Of a stretch of 64,000 nt of DNA, positions 47,658 to 58,650 are shown one piece after another; the stretch's first letter is position 1; every line of letters begins with the position of its first letter. The stretch comes from Zychaea mexicana (taxonomy: Eukaryota > Mucoromycota > Mucoromycetes > Mucorales > Lichtheimiaceae). The notes beneath the pieces were generated by a model, which searched no databases, had not been told where the DNA came from, and saw nothing but the letters and a program-made list of their open reading frames with translations. Made by a program: the position numbers and the translations under genes. Location of the stretch: contig NW_026516689.1 in assembly GCF_025766255.1 (NCBI RefSeq), forward strand, positions 405,131 to 469,130, written 5' to 3'.

Positions 47658-50434
47658 CTAGTCCTCCTCATAGGATCGTTGGCTCATCAGAGGCTCCTTG
47701 ATCTCACTCGACTGTCGTCGCAAATTATTTGAGCTGTTCTTGGGCTTGATGGGCGAGCGTCTATCCTTGAAATGAATATTGTATCCAATGATGGAAACAA
47801 TCATCAAGAAGAACACGACACAGCATGCACTTGTTGTGAATCCTCTGTCTATAACATTCAAGTGTTTATTAGTGTCTGATTAATACTCTCTATCTCTCTC
47901 AAGGTCGGTTAGAAGGAATATCTACTTACGGTAGCGTGGTGCATCTATCAAACAATAACAAAACGTGTGATATATGTAATGAATAAATACGAAAAATTCA
48001 CATGTGACTAAAAAAGTAAACATAATAATAAACTTTACCGGTGACAGGCCATAGTACTAACGGAGACCAGAGCCACATGATCGAAGCAGATGTGTTCATA
48101 GTAGCTATAGCGAGTGCGCGGACGCCTATATCACGTGAGATGGTTTCGCTGGCCCAAGTCATCATGATCTATTTTGAATTTGTCCCACACTTAGTCATTA
48201 AATAGTAGTCCTCTTCCTCTTTCCATCCACTTATCAACTGTATACATATATCCAGCACGTAGCGTTTTTGAAAACTTACTGAAGTGATAGATCCTAATCC
48301 AACATGGGTACATATATACGAAGCATACAGTAATCCAAAGGGTTGCACAAACGATGACAACATCCCCAGGCCGAAAAAGGCTAATAATGCGGGGCATACG
48401 ATGCACCTGAATAGATAAAATACCAACGGTGCAGGTCCTTCTTAATTAGTATATACAATGTGTGCATACCCATTAATGCAGATATGCAACAACAACAACA
48501 GCAGCAGCAAAGCATACTTTTTGTGTTGTTTGTTTAACATATATGTAATCAGCCATTAAATGACTCACCAAAAGCGTGTTCTCATTCGATCGCTTATAAA
48601 CCCATTGCATAGTCCTGCAGTCATGGTAATCAGCATATCTGGCTATATTATTCCCGGAGAAATCGAAGATGGGTTGAGACGATATATACATGATATATTA
48701 AGTGTGTTAATATATGAAAACACACAAATAAAAAGACCTTTTCCAGTACTGCCCATTACCGTGGTAAGTAGGTTGGCAGTGACAGCATCATAGCCGAGTT
48801 TCTTTGCCATAATGCCAAGTACATGCGCTGCTCCAAGGGAAAGCTGCAACGATGCCCAGCCAAGAACAAATAAATATAAGTATTTATTGCGTAAAAGTTT
48901 TCGCACAGATGCGGATGTGCTTTCGTGTTTTGAATGTGGTCCTGTTGCTGGTACCACTAGCAGTCCACTGTCATGAAGCTTGTTGCTAGTGTCATCACCC
49001 ATGCGTCGAATAGCAATATCTCGTTCCTAACAACAGATTCAAAAGATGTAAACAAAAAACAGACGTACACTTTTAAAATCTTTGGCTCCTGAGAACCCTC
49101 ACCTGGATATATATATTCATTATTTTTTTACCTTATTGCTTAGCCACGATGTATTGTGCGGATAATCCGGTAAATACTGGCGTCCGAACCAAGCCAAAAC
49201 TGCAGTGATACAAGCATCAAAGACAAACATCCATCTCCACCTAGTAATATTAAATCAGTGACCAAAACCAATATGCTTCACTTAGAAAAGATAAAAGATG
49301 CATACCCACTGATGCCCAGCTTGCCATCCATTGTTGTGAGCATTACCGCTTGAATGACACCACTTGATCCTGTACCAAGAGCTCCACAACTTTTTATACA
49401 TATTTTTTATCGTCAATTCATTTTTTTGTTTTGTTTATCACGTAGGAAAAAAAAAGAAAAAGAATTTGCTTACATGGTCAATAAGGCCATCCGTTTACCC
49501 AATTCGCGCTTGGAGTACCAGGTACCGATCAAAAATACGATTCCGGGGTAAAACCCAGCCTCGGCCAAACCCAATAGAACACGGATCACATATACGCCAT
49601 TGACGGACTGTACACACGCCATGGCTAATGTCAGCACACACCAAATAAGCTCGAGCGAGGGCAAATAGATGGATGGGCGTAATCTTGATAATAGCATATT
49701 TGATGGAATCTGCATCCTAATAAAATTGGGGTTTTCTTGTTAAGTAATACATCGACAACACATAGCTAAAATATCAGATTACACTTACACCAAGTAGCCT
49801 GCCATGAATATGACGCTCATCCAATTATATTGAAGCCCAGTAATGTGGAGTTCTTCTTCCATACCCGATATAAACGCGCTTCCTGTATATATTGCGATAC
49901 ATGTAGGACAGACATTTACAGTTATTTTTAGATCAGACAGCAAGCACGAACCATAAGGATCGACAGGTACACCGTTGGAAAAGAATAACAGAGGGATCTC
50001 CGCCTTCCTCCCATAAGCCCCAAGCGACCGACCACTCCACACACATAGTCGCGGCCTCTCTAGTCTCTTAAACACAGTATATTTCCCGTACCTAGGTTGC
50101 TATTGTCTAGTGCTTTGACCATGTTACCAAGCATGGCGAATCCCAATAACCGTTTATCCAGCCGTTGAATGAGTCTTTTCTCGTGTTTCGGATCGATATA
50201 TACATTGTCGCCGTCACTGTCATCTTGATTATTCATGACTTGCATCATGATGGGTGGATCCGATCCCGGTAACCAATTGTCATTGCTTTGTCGACTGTTG
50301 ATGTGATGGTCTTGCAGATGATGTAGTGATGGTTCAGCCAACAACAGCTCGTTGTTGTTGTTGGTAGCAGAGTGTCGGCTTGTGGAAGCTGTTGTCGTCG
50401 CTCCTCCCACAGAAGAAGAGCCTGGTGGTACCAT
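47658..50434 (-). CDS. MFS permease, Dal5/Tna1 anion:cation symporter family
   Basis: Eleven exons on the minus strand (50092-50434, 49789-49882, 49474-49716, 49306-49389, 49132-49240, 48760-49026, 48569-48642, 48280-48406, 48039-48168, 47930-47944, 47658-47848) join in phase to about 558 aa. A hydrophilic N-terminus of about 90 residues, rich in Ser, Asn and His, precedes EKRLIQRLDKRLLGFAMLG. The core has about twelve membrane segments. Family landmarks are GLQYNWMSVIFMAGYL, RVLLGLAEAGFYPGIVFLIG, WYSKRELGKRMAL, GWRWMFVFD and LPDYPHNTSWLS. Members import allantoate, nicotinate, biotin precursors or similar acids through the plasma membrane. The substrate here is unknown. Exon 10 is only 15 nt. 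One acceptor (exon 4) is a less usual AAG. The gene converges on the STYX-like gene. Confidence 0.88.
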
Positions 50435-52368
50435 ATTAGAATGATATCACGGCTGTTATGCAAGCTTTCTTTCTTTGGCGTATGTCAGTAAAAATCTTGC
50501 TGTGACCGCGTGAGGGGCTGTTGAGAGGCCGGGCGAGGGGGGGTGTGGGGGGTGGGGGTTGGAGGAAAGAGAGAGAGTGGGGGAGAGACGAACAAAGATA
50601 TGTGAAGGAAGACAGAAAGACAGGGAAAGAAAAAGACGATGTGTATGTGTTTGTGTATGAGTGGACGGATGTACTTTTTCTCGAACAGAAAACAAGGAAA
50701 ACAAGGGGGAGAGGGTGGAAATGCCACGTCAAAGTTAAAAAATAAGCCCAGGATCATGCAAGCGGGGCACCAATTATAGCCTTCACCAGGCACCATTACA
50801 TGCACCAACTGCTAAGTATGAATTGACTTACTACTACCATACCGTGCTTGAATCTGAAAAAAGAGAAAAAGGAACGGTTTATGTCATGCTGCTGTGCTGT
50901 ACTATGCTGCAGCTAAACAATGGAGCAAATTGACGTCTTGGCAACCATTTATTATAAAAGAGATCATTTGTTGTTATTGCTGCTGCTGCTGCCGGGTACA
51001 TAAAGTATCAGCCTAGTATTTACTATAACCTAATAAGCTAAAAGTAAATAAAGGGTGTTATGGGAGAATAACTTACGCGCGTATAGACGTCGTGTTTTAG
51101 TATTTACATACAACAGTGTATCAACGTTGACATGCGCCTTCCTTTTAATTTGGGGGTGGGGTGGGTGGGGGAAGATGTTTATTTTTTTCAATCTATGGTC
51201 GTGGCATTGTTTATATATGCGTCTCTTTTTAAAGTTGAGCACTCATCCGGCAAAATGAAAAGAAGAAAGAAGATAGAAGGGTGACAGAAAACTTTGGATA
51301 TAGTGCACTATTTCTCTCTGCTGCGTATGAGCAATAATTCCATCGGTGGTGTGGGGTTTCCTTTAACCCAAAAATGTCTCTGTACTTTCAATAATAGTTA
51401 TTCATGTTATTATAAAGTGATACGCGCATACAAAAAGGAAGAGGGAAAAAAGGAGAAGCGGCATGAAATATAAAAAAGACGCGGGAGGGTGGAGATCATC
51501 ATGAAGAAAAAACTCAAACTCATAATAGTTCTGGGGTTGTATTTGCTAATACGCAAAATAATATTATATTGGTTGGTGATAGTAAACACCGGTACCCGGA
51601 ACGTGAAGGTAAATTGGTTTCTGAAATCTGTTGTGTTGACATGTCCTCTCCTACCTGCACCATCATCATCAAGAAAAATTGAGCCTACAGTATAACGACG
51701 ACTCACCATACAATGTGATGAAGGGGACCGATGAAGTTTAGTCTAAACGCCTTCTTCACCACCGTAAAATGTGACTTGATAGATGTCAACTTAAAGCCTG
51801 ATCATCTAATAGTGCTTATCTTGACATGATGGTAAAAATATTATTTATTTGGGTTTCGCAAAAGATAATCGAAAAAGATGCGCTTGATTGGTGTGAGCGG
51901 GGGACGACTAGTTTATACATATACAGCATGCACAGGACCTTGCTGCTGGCTGCTGCTGCTGCTAGCTATTTGTTATTTGTTGCTGTTTGCTTGCATTTAG
52001 CATCTAATACGCGCTGACAAGCTCTGCAAACAACTGAAGGGGCTATTTATTTGTTAAATTGCAAGAAGTAAAATGGCGGGGTAAACATGCTTTTTCTTTC
52101 CATCTATATCGTTTCATCAGAGTTTTCTATGCAGTTCACTTTTAGCTTCCTTTATCCCATTACTCTATCCTCACTATCTAGCTCGCCCATAAACATACAC
52201 ACACACATCATACATAATAAAGACCCCACTTCCTTCTTTCTTTTTCAGATCTAAAAAAAAGCTATATAAGCGATCGAAGAAATCTGTGCTTTACTCTACG
52301 TTCAGTTAGTGTACTTTTTCTTCTTCTTCTACCAACTTGTATTATAAAGATCAAAGAAGCACTTCATC
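50435..52368. other. intergenic region between divergent genes
   Basis: About 1.9 kb. Near the permease it is strongly purine-rich on the plus strand (50520-50720), which opens false Pro/Ser/His frames on the minus strand. A CTG-type run (TTGCTGCTGCTGCTGCC) lies at 50977-50993 and another near 51950. No gene is supported until the TATA box at 52263. Confidence 0.5.
52263..52269 (+). promoter_or_regulatory. TATA box before the short gene at 52369
   Basis: TATATAA sits 106 bp before an ATG at 52369, the same spacing as the other clear TATA-ATG pairs in this window. Confidence 0.45.
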
Positions 52369-52626
52369 ATGCCCCAACCAGTGACGCCGATAAATTTGAC
52401 TGGAGGACAATGGTAGGTGCTATGCTTGTTCTTTGTCATGGCAATAATTGCTATTAGTACCAGTATCTTTGGTTACTAATTACTTTCTCAATTACGCTAT
52501 TTAATGTCATGGAAACATTTTATTGATTGCCATAGCAACCATTGTGGCCAGGTGACCATTAGCATCATTCATATGTTATTATAGAAACCAAATGTCGCTA
52601 ATAATTGCCCACTACTTGATTTATAG
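52369..52626 (+). CDS. possible tiny three-exon gene with CxxC motif
   Basis: A start at 52369 opens MPQPVTPINLTGGQ and runs into a good donor at 52413. With exons 52369-52412, 52536-52551 (16 nt) and 52585-52626 the frame closes after about 33 residues and contains CNHCGQKP, a zinc-ribbon-like CxxC. Skipping the 16-nt exon creates an immediate stop. The TATA box 106 bp upstream and the CT-rich leader support transcription. I do not recognise the peptide. It could equally be the 5' part of a longer gene spliced elsewhere, or a non-coding transcript. Confidence 0.3.
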
Positions 52627-53657
52627 TACGGTCATAGCCGCGGCTCCTGCTCTCTCCTCAGACCGAAATAAGCAACCCACACATATACCCAATTCAGCAA
52701 CCCTATGTATACATATCCATCATTCGTTCAATAACAACACCCTCTTCCATCATTCACTTGCAAAAAAAGCACAACACATATATACCCAGTACTACTTCAC
52801 ACGAAAAGAACACATTTCACATATACATTTTACTCTTTTCCCTCTCGTATTAGCCTACACTTCCTTTTTTACTCCTTTACCACAGCAGTTTGGCATATTT
52901 TCTCTCTTTTGTTCTTTCTCCATCTCTCTCTGTATTACGTATATCATGTTCACTACTACCCCTCAAACGCTGTTTTCTCTATATTTGATTCCGTCGACAA
53001 ACAGCCACAACAACTATACAACTCACACCTGCTTATTGTATACAGCCATGAACTCTTTATATCTCTTCTCTTTCTTATTCATTTGACAAAGCCTACTACT
53101 ATTTTTGTTTCTATCTGTACATATAATCTGACGATGATGACGACGATTATTATTATTTCCACATATTTCTCTCCACATATCAACAATAGCTTCTTCACTT
53201 TCTTTTTCTCTCTTCTATATTTTTTTCTCCCCGCCGTTGCAACATTTATGCATAACAACAAACCACACTTTTTCTCTTCCCTTTTCCACTCGAAAAATGT
53301 TAGCTCTGCTCACTCGTTGACGAGAAAAACATATACTGTCAATATAAAAAAAAAGCAAATACTCGTATAAAATTACTCGTGTGTTGGGTTTTTGCATTAA
53401 AAAGGTGCAATTGGCGCGGACAAAGGTGTGCCCGGGGTCGGAGACAGGTTTCGGCACCTCTGCCCGAACACAAAAAAGAATCAAAGGTACGCTTTACCCA
53501 CTATCCGTCACGCTCTGTGCAACCTGAGAATATGATAAATAATAACTAGACACAAAGTCGTCCCACTTTTCTAGTATTCATATTAGAAACAGTAACTTTC
53601 TTCTTTTAATCTCTTTTCAACTAAACATCTCCCCCCACTCTGTACTATTAAGCAATT
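52627..53657. other. pyrimidine-rich stretch and GC island before cytochrome b5
   Basis: From 52640 to 53340 the plus strand is strongly C/T-rich, which removes stop codons and produces long but low-complexity false frames. A sudden GC-rich island of about 65 bp (53403-53467, with GTGCCCGGGGTCGGAGACAG) follows, lying about 190-255 bp upstream of the cytochrome b5 ATG. It is probably leader or promoter sequence. Confidence 0.5.
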
Positions 53658-54444
53658 ATGGCTACCCTCTTTTCCCTCGCTGACGTTTCCAAGCATAACA
53701 CCAAGAGTGATCTCTGGCTCGTAATTCACAACAACGTGTACGACATTACTCAGTTCATTCAAGAGGTCTGTATTTTGAGAGCAAGAAGAAGTGAAATTTA
53801 TTCCCGAGTTTTAGATATTAACTTTCCCTTGATATAGCATCCTGGCGGTAATGTTTTTTTTGTGTGGAGTGATCTGATGCCTCGATTTGGGCTATAATAA
53901 CCCGATATAATGCGCCAAAAGAAAAAAGAAAATTAACTTGATAAAACATGTTTATAGGTGAAGAAGTATTGTTGGATGAGGCTGGTAAAGTGTCGAAAAG
54001 AGAGGATATGTTAGGCACAGCTATGTTTTGTATAGCCAATTTATTGATAATCTCATTAACAAACAACAGGCAAGGATGCCACCGAGGCTTTCGAGGATAT
54101 TGGCCACTCGGACGAGGCTCGTGAATACTATCTTTCCAAGTACCTGATTGGCGAGTTGGATGAGGCGTCGCGCATTCCAGAAAAGACATACACCTCGATC
54201 CGTGCCGGTGAACTTCCTGAAGAGAAGAAGGGTGGATCGTAAGTAGTTTCCCAAAGTGCATTTGAGTGCATTGCCCCATGAAAGAAAAAAAAGGAACAAG
54301 AGAGAATTACCCGTGTATATGCTGCGCTTATTAACGTATGTGTTTTTTTTTCCATGTTGACTCAGGTTCCTGAAAGTCTTACTACCTGCTCTTTTGGTTG
54401 CTGGCGCCATTGCTTACAAGTTTGTTCTGGAACAAAAGCATTAA
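53658..54444 (+). CDS. CYB5: cytochrome b5, tail-anchored
   Basis: A small ER heme protein that passes electrons to fatty-acid and sterol desaturases, hydroxylases and P450s. Five exons (53658-53765, 53838-53847, 53958-53984, 54070-54238, 54366-54444) encode about 130 aa, the normal size. Both heme-binding histidines are present: the first in HPGGE, spread over the tiny exon 2 and exon 3, and the second in FEDIGHSDEAR. The N-terminal SLADVSKHNTKSDLWLVIHN is typical. The C-terminus is one membrane helix, FLKVLLPALLVAGAIAYKFV, with a short EQKH tail, as in ER tail-anchored b5. Exon 2 is only 10 nt (CATCCTGGCG) yet encodes the heme-ligand motif, so it cannot be skipped. All junctions are GT-AG. 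Confidence 0.95.
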
Positions 54445-54643
54445 ATAGAGAAAGACTGTGAATAGCTCACCTATTCAGCCAACCACCCCCTTCCTTCTCT
54501 TGTCACTTCTCCGTTTCCCGACATTTCTCCTCCTGCACAACAAGAAAAAGAAATCTGCTGCTGCTCCTATTTTCAATCACTGCTTTTCTCTCTTCTTTCT
54601 CTCTTGATTTGTTATTCCCTTATTTCTTGCACAATCTATTTGG

Positions 54644-56651
54644 ATGAGTGGGCCACACCAGCAATTATCAACTGTGGGAAATGAACAGTTTTTTGTATGG
54701 TTGCACCAAATTTCGTTCCTGGTGACCGGTGTCTGTTCGACCTTGGGTGTGCAATACTTATTCTATACAGGCGCGGCAAGTAAGAAAAGAGAGGGGTTTA
54801 CCAAAAAGATAAATAGCGAGTTGTGTGCTGGTGTTGTAGATTTTCTGGCATCGTCTAGGTTCTTCATAAAAAAAAGAAGTTGCCAACACGCATAGTAATC
54901 TTTTCTTATGAAAGGTGGATCAAGCTTTTTCACTCAACTCACTGGTTGTGTTGGGAGTATGCTGGCTGGACTAGTCATTCCGAAATTATCATCTGCACGA
55001 CCGACAGCCAAAGTGGCGGCGGTGTCGTCGTCGTCACATACGACAACAACAGCATCATCATCTCCACCATCCGCAGTAGCAATAGAGAAGGGACACGAGG
55101 ACCATGATTCAGCGGTTGAAGAAGATGCGGTAATATGCAGATAACTGATACCACTGGTTGAGGCAAAAACATATAAATCAACACACTTGACAACAACAAC
55201 AACAGCAGTCTGACAAAACCGGGTTCCTGTTTCCCAACAATTTTATTATAATCTAGTACTCGGTTATCCACTTGGAAGAAAAGAGAGGAGGGGGAGGAGA
55301 ACAGGAGCTTACTAGTAAGGGTGATGGCGCAATTGAGCATTTCGCAGTTGCTCGACTTGCCACGATCGATATGATCGCTAGTGCATTTGTGACAGTTGGA
55401 TTTTCACTTATCGGCAGTGGGGTGCGTAGTACAATCAGCATTTGTTAAATACTGTTTTGTTTATTCCATACATTAAATACTATTGCTACTGCTGCAAAAG
55501 AACAAGGGGGCTCACAACATATTTACTCTTTTTTAGATGTACCAAGTGATATTCAGTAGTGTTGTTATTTGGTGCGCTATTCTCAGTTACATATTCATGC
55601 ACCGAGTACTATCAATCAACCAATGGATTGCAATTGTCGGAACGAGCATCGGATTGACATTCTGTGCGATGGATAGCATGACTCGGCCACGTATCAATAG
55701 TACAACAACAACAGCAGCACAACAAGAAGCCGATAGTAGCCTTGCATTTGGCACTGCCTTGACAGTCGGTGGCACTTTTCTGTACGGTATGTCAAATAAA
55801 GAGCATCATCATCCCTGCATATATGTTTATCTCTCTCTCTCTCTCTCTTCTCTCCCAAATGTAGCAGAATATACTACTTTTTTCTTTTCTGATCAAGTTT
55901 TCTACATTATATATACGATAAATAGCGTGTGTATATGTCTACGGCGACCATATATTATCCAGACAAAACCCAGCGCCAGCGCCGATCCGTCTTTGCTTTT
56001 ATAATGGCCTGTATACATCTCTGATCACCTTGATCTACATTGCTTTATATACTATGCCACGACTCGATCAGCTTATCCATATGGATCCAATTGTGTCATA
56101 TCAGAACGTTGGTGCCATGTACGCGTTTGTCACCATTGTAAACGCGACCCATGCTTGGAACTATTACACTCTACTTGAGTCAACGGGCAGTGTAAGTTTC
56201 ATACCCTGACTTGTCGACGATAACTTAAGCAAGAGTGGCTTTTTGAAGAAGAGTGCGAAGGGGGAAAAGGGGGTCTCGCATGCATAGTCATAGTTAGCTG
56301 GTGGCGTCAAGAACTGCAGAAAAAGAGCTAGGAGAGTACGGGGCGTTTCTGCCGATGAGCACAGCATATAAATCAAAAATACCCTTTTTTTCTATAAATT
56401 AGGTTGCTACTGGAATTCTGCAGGCAATTCGGGCCATCCTCGTCTATGGTATTAGTCATTTTTGGTACTGTGCGACAGATGGAGCACAGTGTAAGTTTCT
56501 TTACTTCTTCTGTTCCTTTACTTATACCCGTCTCCTTAAAGTACTAACTAGATCGTCTTTAATTCATCCAGGTTTTACGGTGAACAAGGGATGTGGTACT
56601 CTTTTGGTGATTGGATGTGTTGTCTTGTTTACCTTTAGTAATAAAAAATAG
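54644..56651 (+). CDS. DMT-superfamily (SLC35/EamA-like) transporter
   Basis: Seven exons (54644-54779, 54915-55129, 55257-55421, 55537-55786, 55926-56191, 56403-56490, 56572-56651) join in phase to about 399 aa with roughly ten hydrophobic segments. Examples are FLVTGVCSTLGVQYLFYTGAA, VIFSSVVIWCAILSYIFMHR followed by LSINQWIAIVGTSIGL, which is the typical 'other transporter plus new layer' repeat of DMT proteins, and LLVIGCVVLFTFSNKK at the end. A Ser/Thr-rich acidic loop lies after the second segment, and a Gly/Glu-rich one before the third. Nucleotide-sugar transport in Golgi or ER is possible, but the substrate is not readable. The start of exon 3 is uncertain: an upstream acceptor after CAGCAG leads to an in-frame TAG, so the downstream one was chosen. 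Confidence 0.75.
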
Positions 56652-57112
56652 ACGAAATATAGTAAAATACAAAAGGATAAAAACAGAGGAGGAATATGTA
56701 GGATGTTCTTTACGACTTCAAAGTCGGCGGCAGCACGCCACTTAGCACAGTACTCTTGGTTGCCTTGTCGAGACCGTTATTTTCTGTTGTATCATTTCAG
56801 ATGTCACGCTCGTATTGAATGGGCAACCAACGCCTATCGTGTTTGTAGTGTCTCTCAATGTATTTTGCTTATATTTCGTAAAGTAAAACAAAAATCCATT
56901 TTAATAAGGGAGAGACGATAACTTGTTTTTTTAAAGGTGCACAAAGGTAAAATAAACAGGGAAAGAGGTGTGTTATGAGTGTGTGTGAATATGAATTGTT
57001 GTTTTGTGGTGTAGAATGCCTGTTTACCGCTGCTACGCGCGAAAAGCTACAGATAACGTATATATATACTCTGTGTGTGTGTGTGTGTGTGTTGTTTGTG
57101 TTTTTATTTTTA
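56652..57112. other. convergent 3' region with TG microsatellite
   Basis: Space between the tails of the transporter and SUB2. A (TG)n run lies at about 57072-57092. No gene was seen. Confidence 0.6.
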
Positions 57113-58650
57113 TTAGTTGGCCATGTAGGCATTCACGTCGACATCTTCGGGCAAGGCAGAAATGTTGATTTCGAAACGGCTCTGCACATCGTTAAGGACT
57201 TCGGTATCCTTCTCGTTGGAGACAAAGCTGATACCCAGACCCTTGGTACCGAAACGACCAGCACGACCAACACGGTGAAGATAGGTATCGGCACCATCAG
57301 GCATATCGTAGTTGATAACGATATTGACACGTTCAATATCGATACCACGGCCAAAGATATCGGTGGCAACCATGATACGCTTTTCAAAATCCTTGAACGA
57401 CTTGTATCGCTTGATACGCTCGTCCTGAGTCATTTGCGAGTGGATGCAGATACTGGGGAAGTTGCAGCTGATCAAGATACGGTTCAACTCGTTGGCACGC
57501 GGGACAGAGCGAACAAAGATGCAGACTTGGTTGAACTCCAAACTGTCCAACAGTTCGTTGAGCTTGCGGTTCTTTTCCTTTTCGTCGAGCTTAATGTAGA
57601 ACTGTTGTAAGCCGTGAAGCGTCAACTTGGCTTCGTCGTCGACGTAGATCTCAAGTGGGTTTTGCATGAACTTTTTGCAGATGGGTCGCATTTCCTTGGC
57701 AAGCGTAGCAGAGAACATCATGACTTGCTTGTGGTGGGGAGTCGAGCGGAAAATGTCTTGGACATCACGGCGCATGTCTGTTCATAATTCAAACAAGATC
57801 AGTCTTTCCCGTTTCTTTTTTCTTTCAAGCCAATGATATATATATATTTAGAGAGAGAGAGAGAGAGAGCCAAAAGCTTACCCAATTGCTCCAACATCTT
57901 GTCACATTCATCGAGAACAAAGTGCTTGACATTGCTCAACTTGAGATACTTGTCACGGACCAAGCCCCAGACACGACCAGGGGTACCGACCAGGATGTGA
58001 GGGCACTTCTTCTTATCCTTCAGGATCTCAATGTCCTTGGCAGTAGGGACACCACCATAGAACACCTCGGTGCGGATATCAGGAATGTACTTGCTGAAGC
58101 GGTTGTACTCGTTGCGAATCTGGAAGGCCAACTCACGAGTGTGGCAGAGGACAACGACAGACACTTCACCGTCGATAGGTTCGATCTGTTGCAAGGTGGC
58201 AAGGACAAACACGGCAGTCTTACCCATACCAGACTTGGCTTGGCAAATGACATCCATGCCCAAGATCGACTGAGGAATACACTCTTGTTGCACTAAAACG
58301 TGTATATTGTGTGTATGTGTCTTTAGTGATCGTCCGATCCTGTGTTTCTTCTTGTTCAAGACCACACTGTGTGCACAAAATATAATTATCATACCTTCTG
58401 AAGGATGTTCGAAACCACAGTCCACGATACTTCTCAACAACTCAGGCTTCAACAGGAAATCACGGAAACCGGTGGAGCTGATACCGACATAGGAACCCTT
58501 CTTGTCTTTCTTGTCATCGCCAGCACCCTCGGCAGCACCATTGGCATCGGCGTCTTTGGCGGCAGCAGTGGCAGCAGTTTCTTGTTGGATGGTTTGCTCA
58601 TCCTCCTCCTCGTAGTCAATGAGATCGTCGGTGTGGTCGGCAACAGACAT
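57113..58650 (-). CDS. SUB2: DECD-box RNA helicase Sub2/UAP56
   Basis: An essential nuclear ATPase for spliceosome assembly and mRNA export (TREX complex). Three exons (58395-58650, 57882-58292, 57113-57777) encode about 443 aa, the family's normal length. The acidic N-terminus [12 protein letters not shown] is typical of UAP56. Motifs in order are [11 protein letters not shown] and the Q region, Walker [24 protein letters not shown], the diagnostic DECD in [13 protein letters not shown] in [17 protein letters not shown] and [14 protein letters not shown] rather than DEAD separates it from other DEAD-box proteins. The first intron falls just after EHPSE and the second after DKMLEQLG. The second intron contains a (GA)n run at about 57850-57869. 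A Ser/Ala-type loop in exon 1 is enriched in Ala/Asp. Confidence 0.95.

Noticed and set aside
50436..50808. Three overlapping minus-strand Pro/Ser/His frames
   Set aside because: They result from a purine-rich tract on the plus strand next to the MFS promoter; all three frames are open together.
52592..53370. Long plus-strand frames of 164 and 153 codons
   Set aside because: The DNA is almost pure pyrimidine there, which removes stop codons. The products are low-complexity Ser/Phe/Leu/His.
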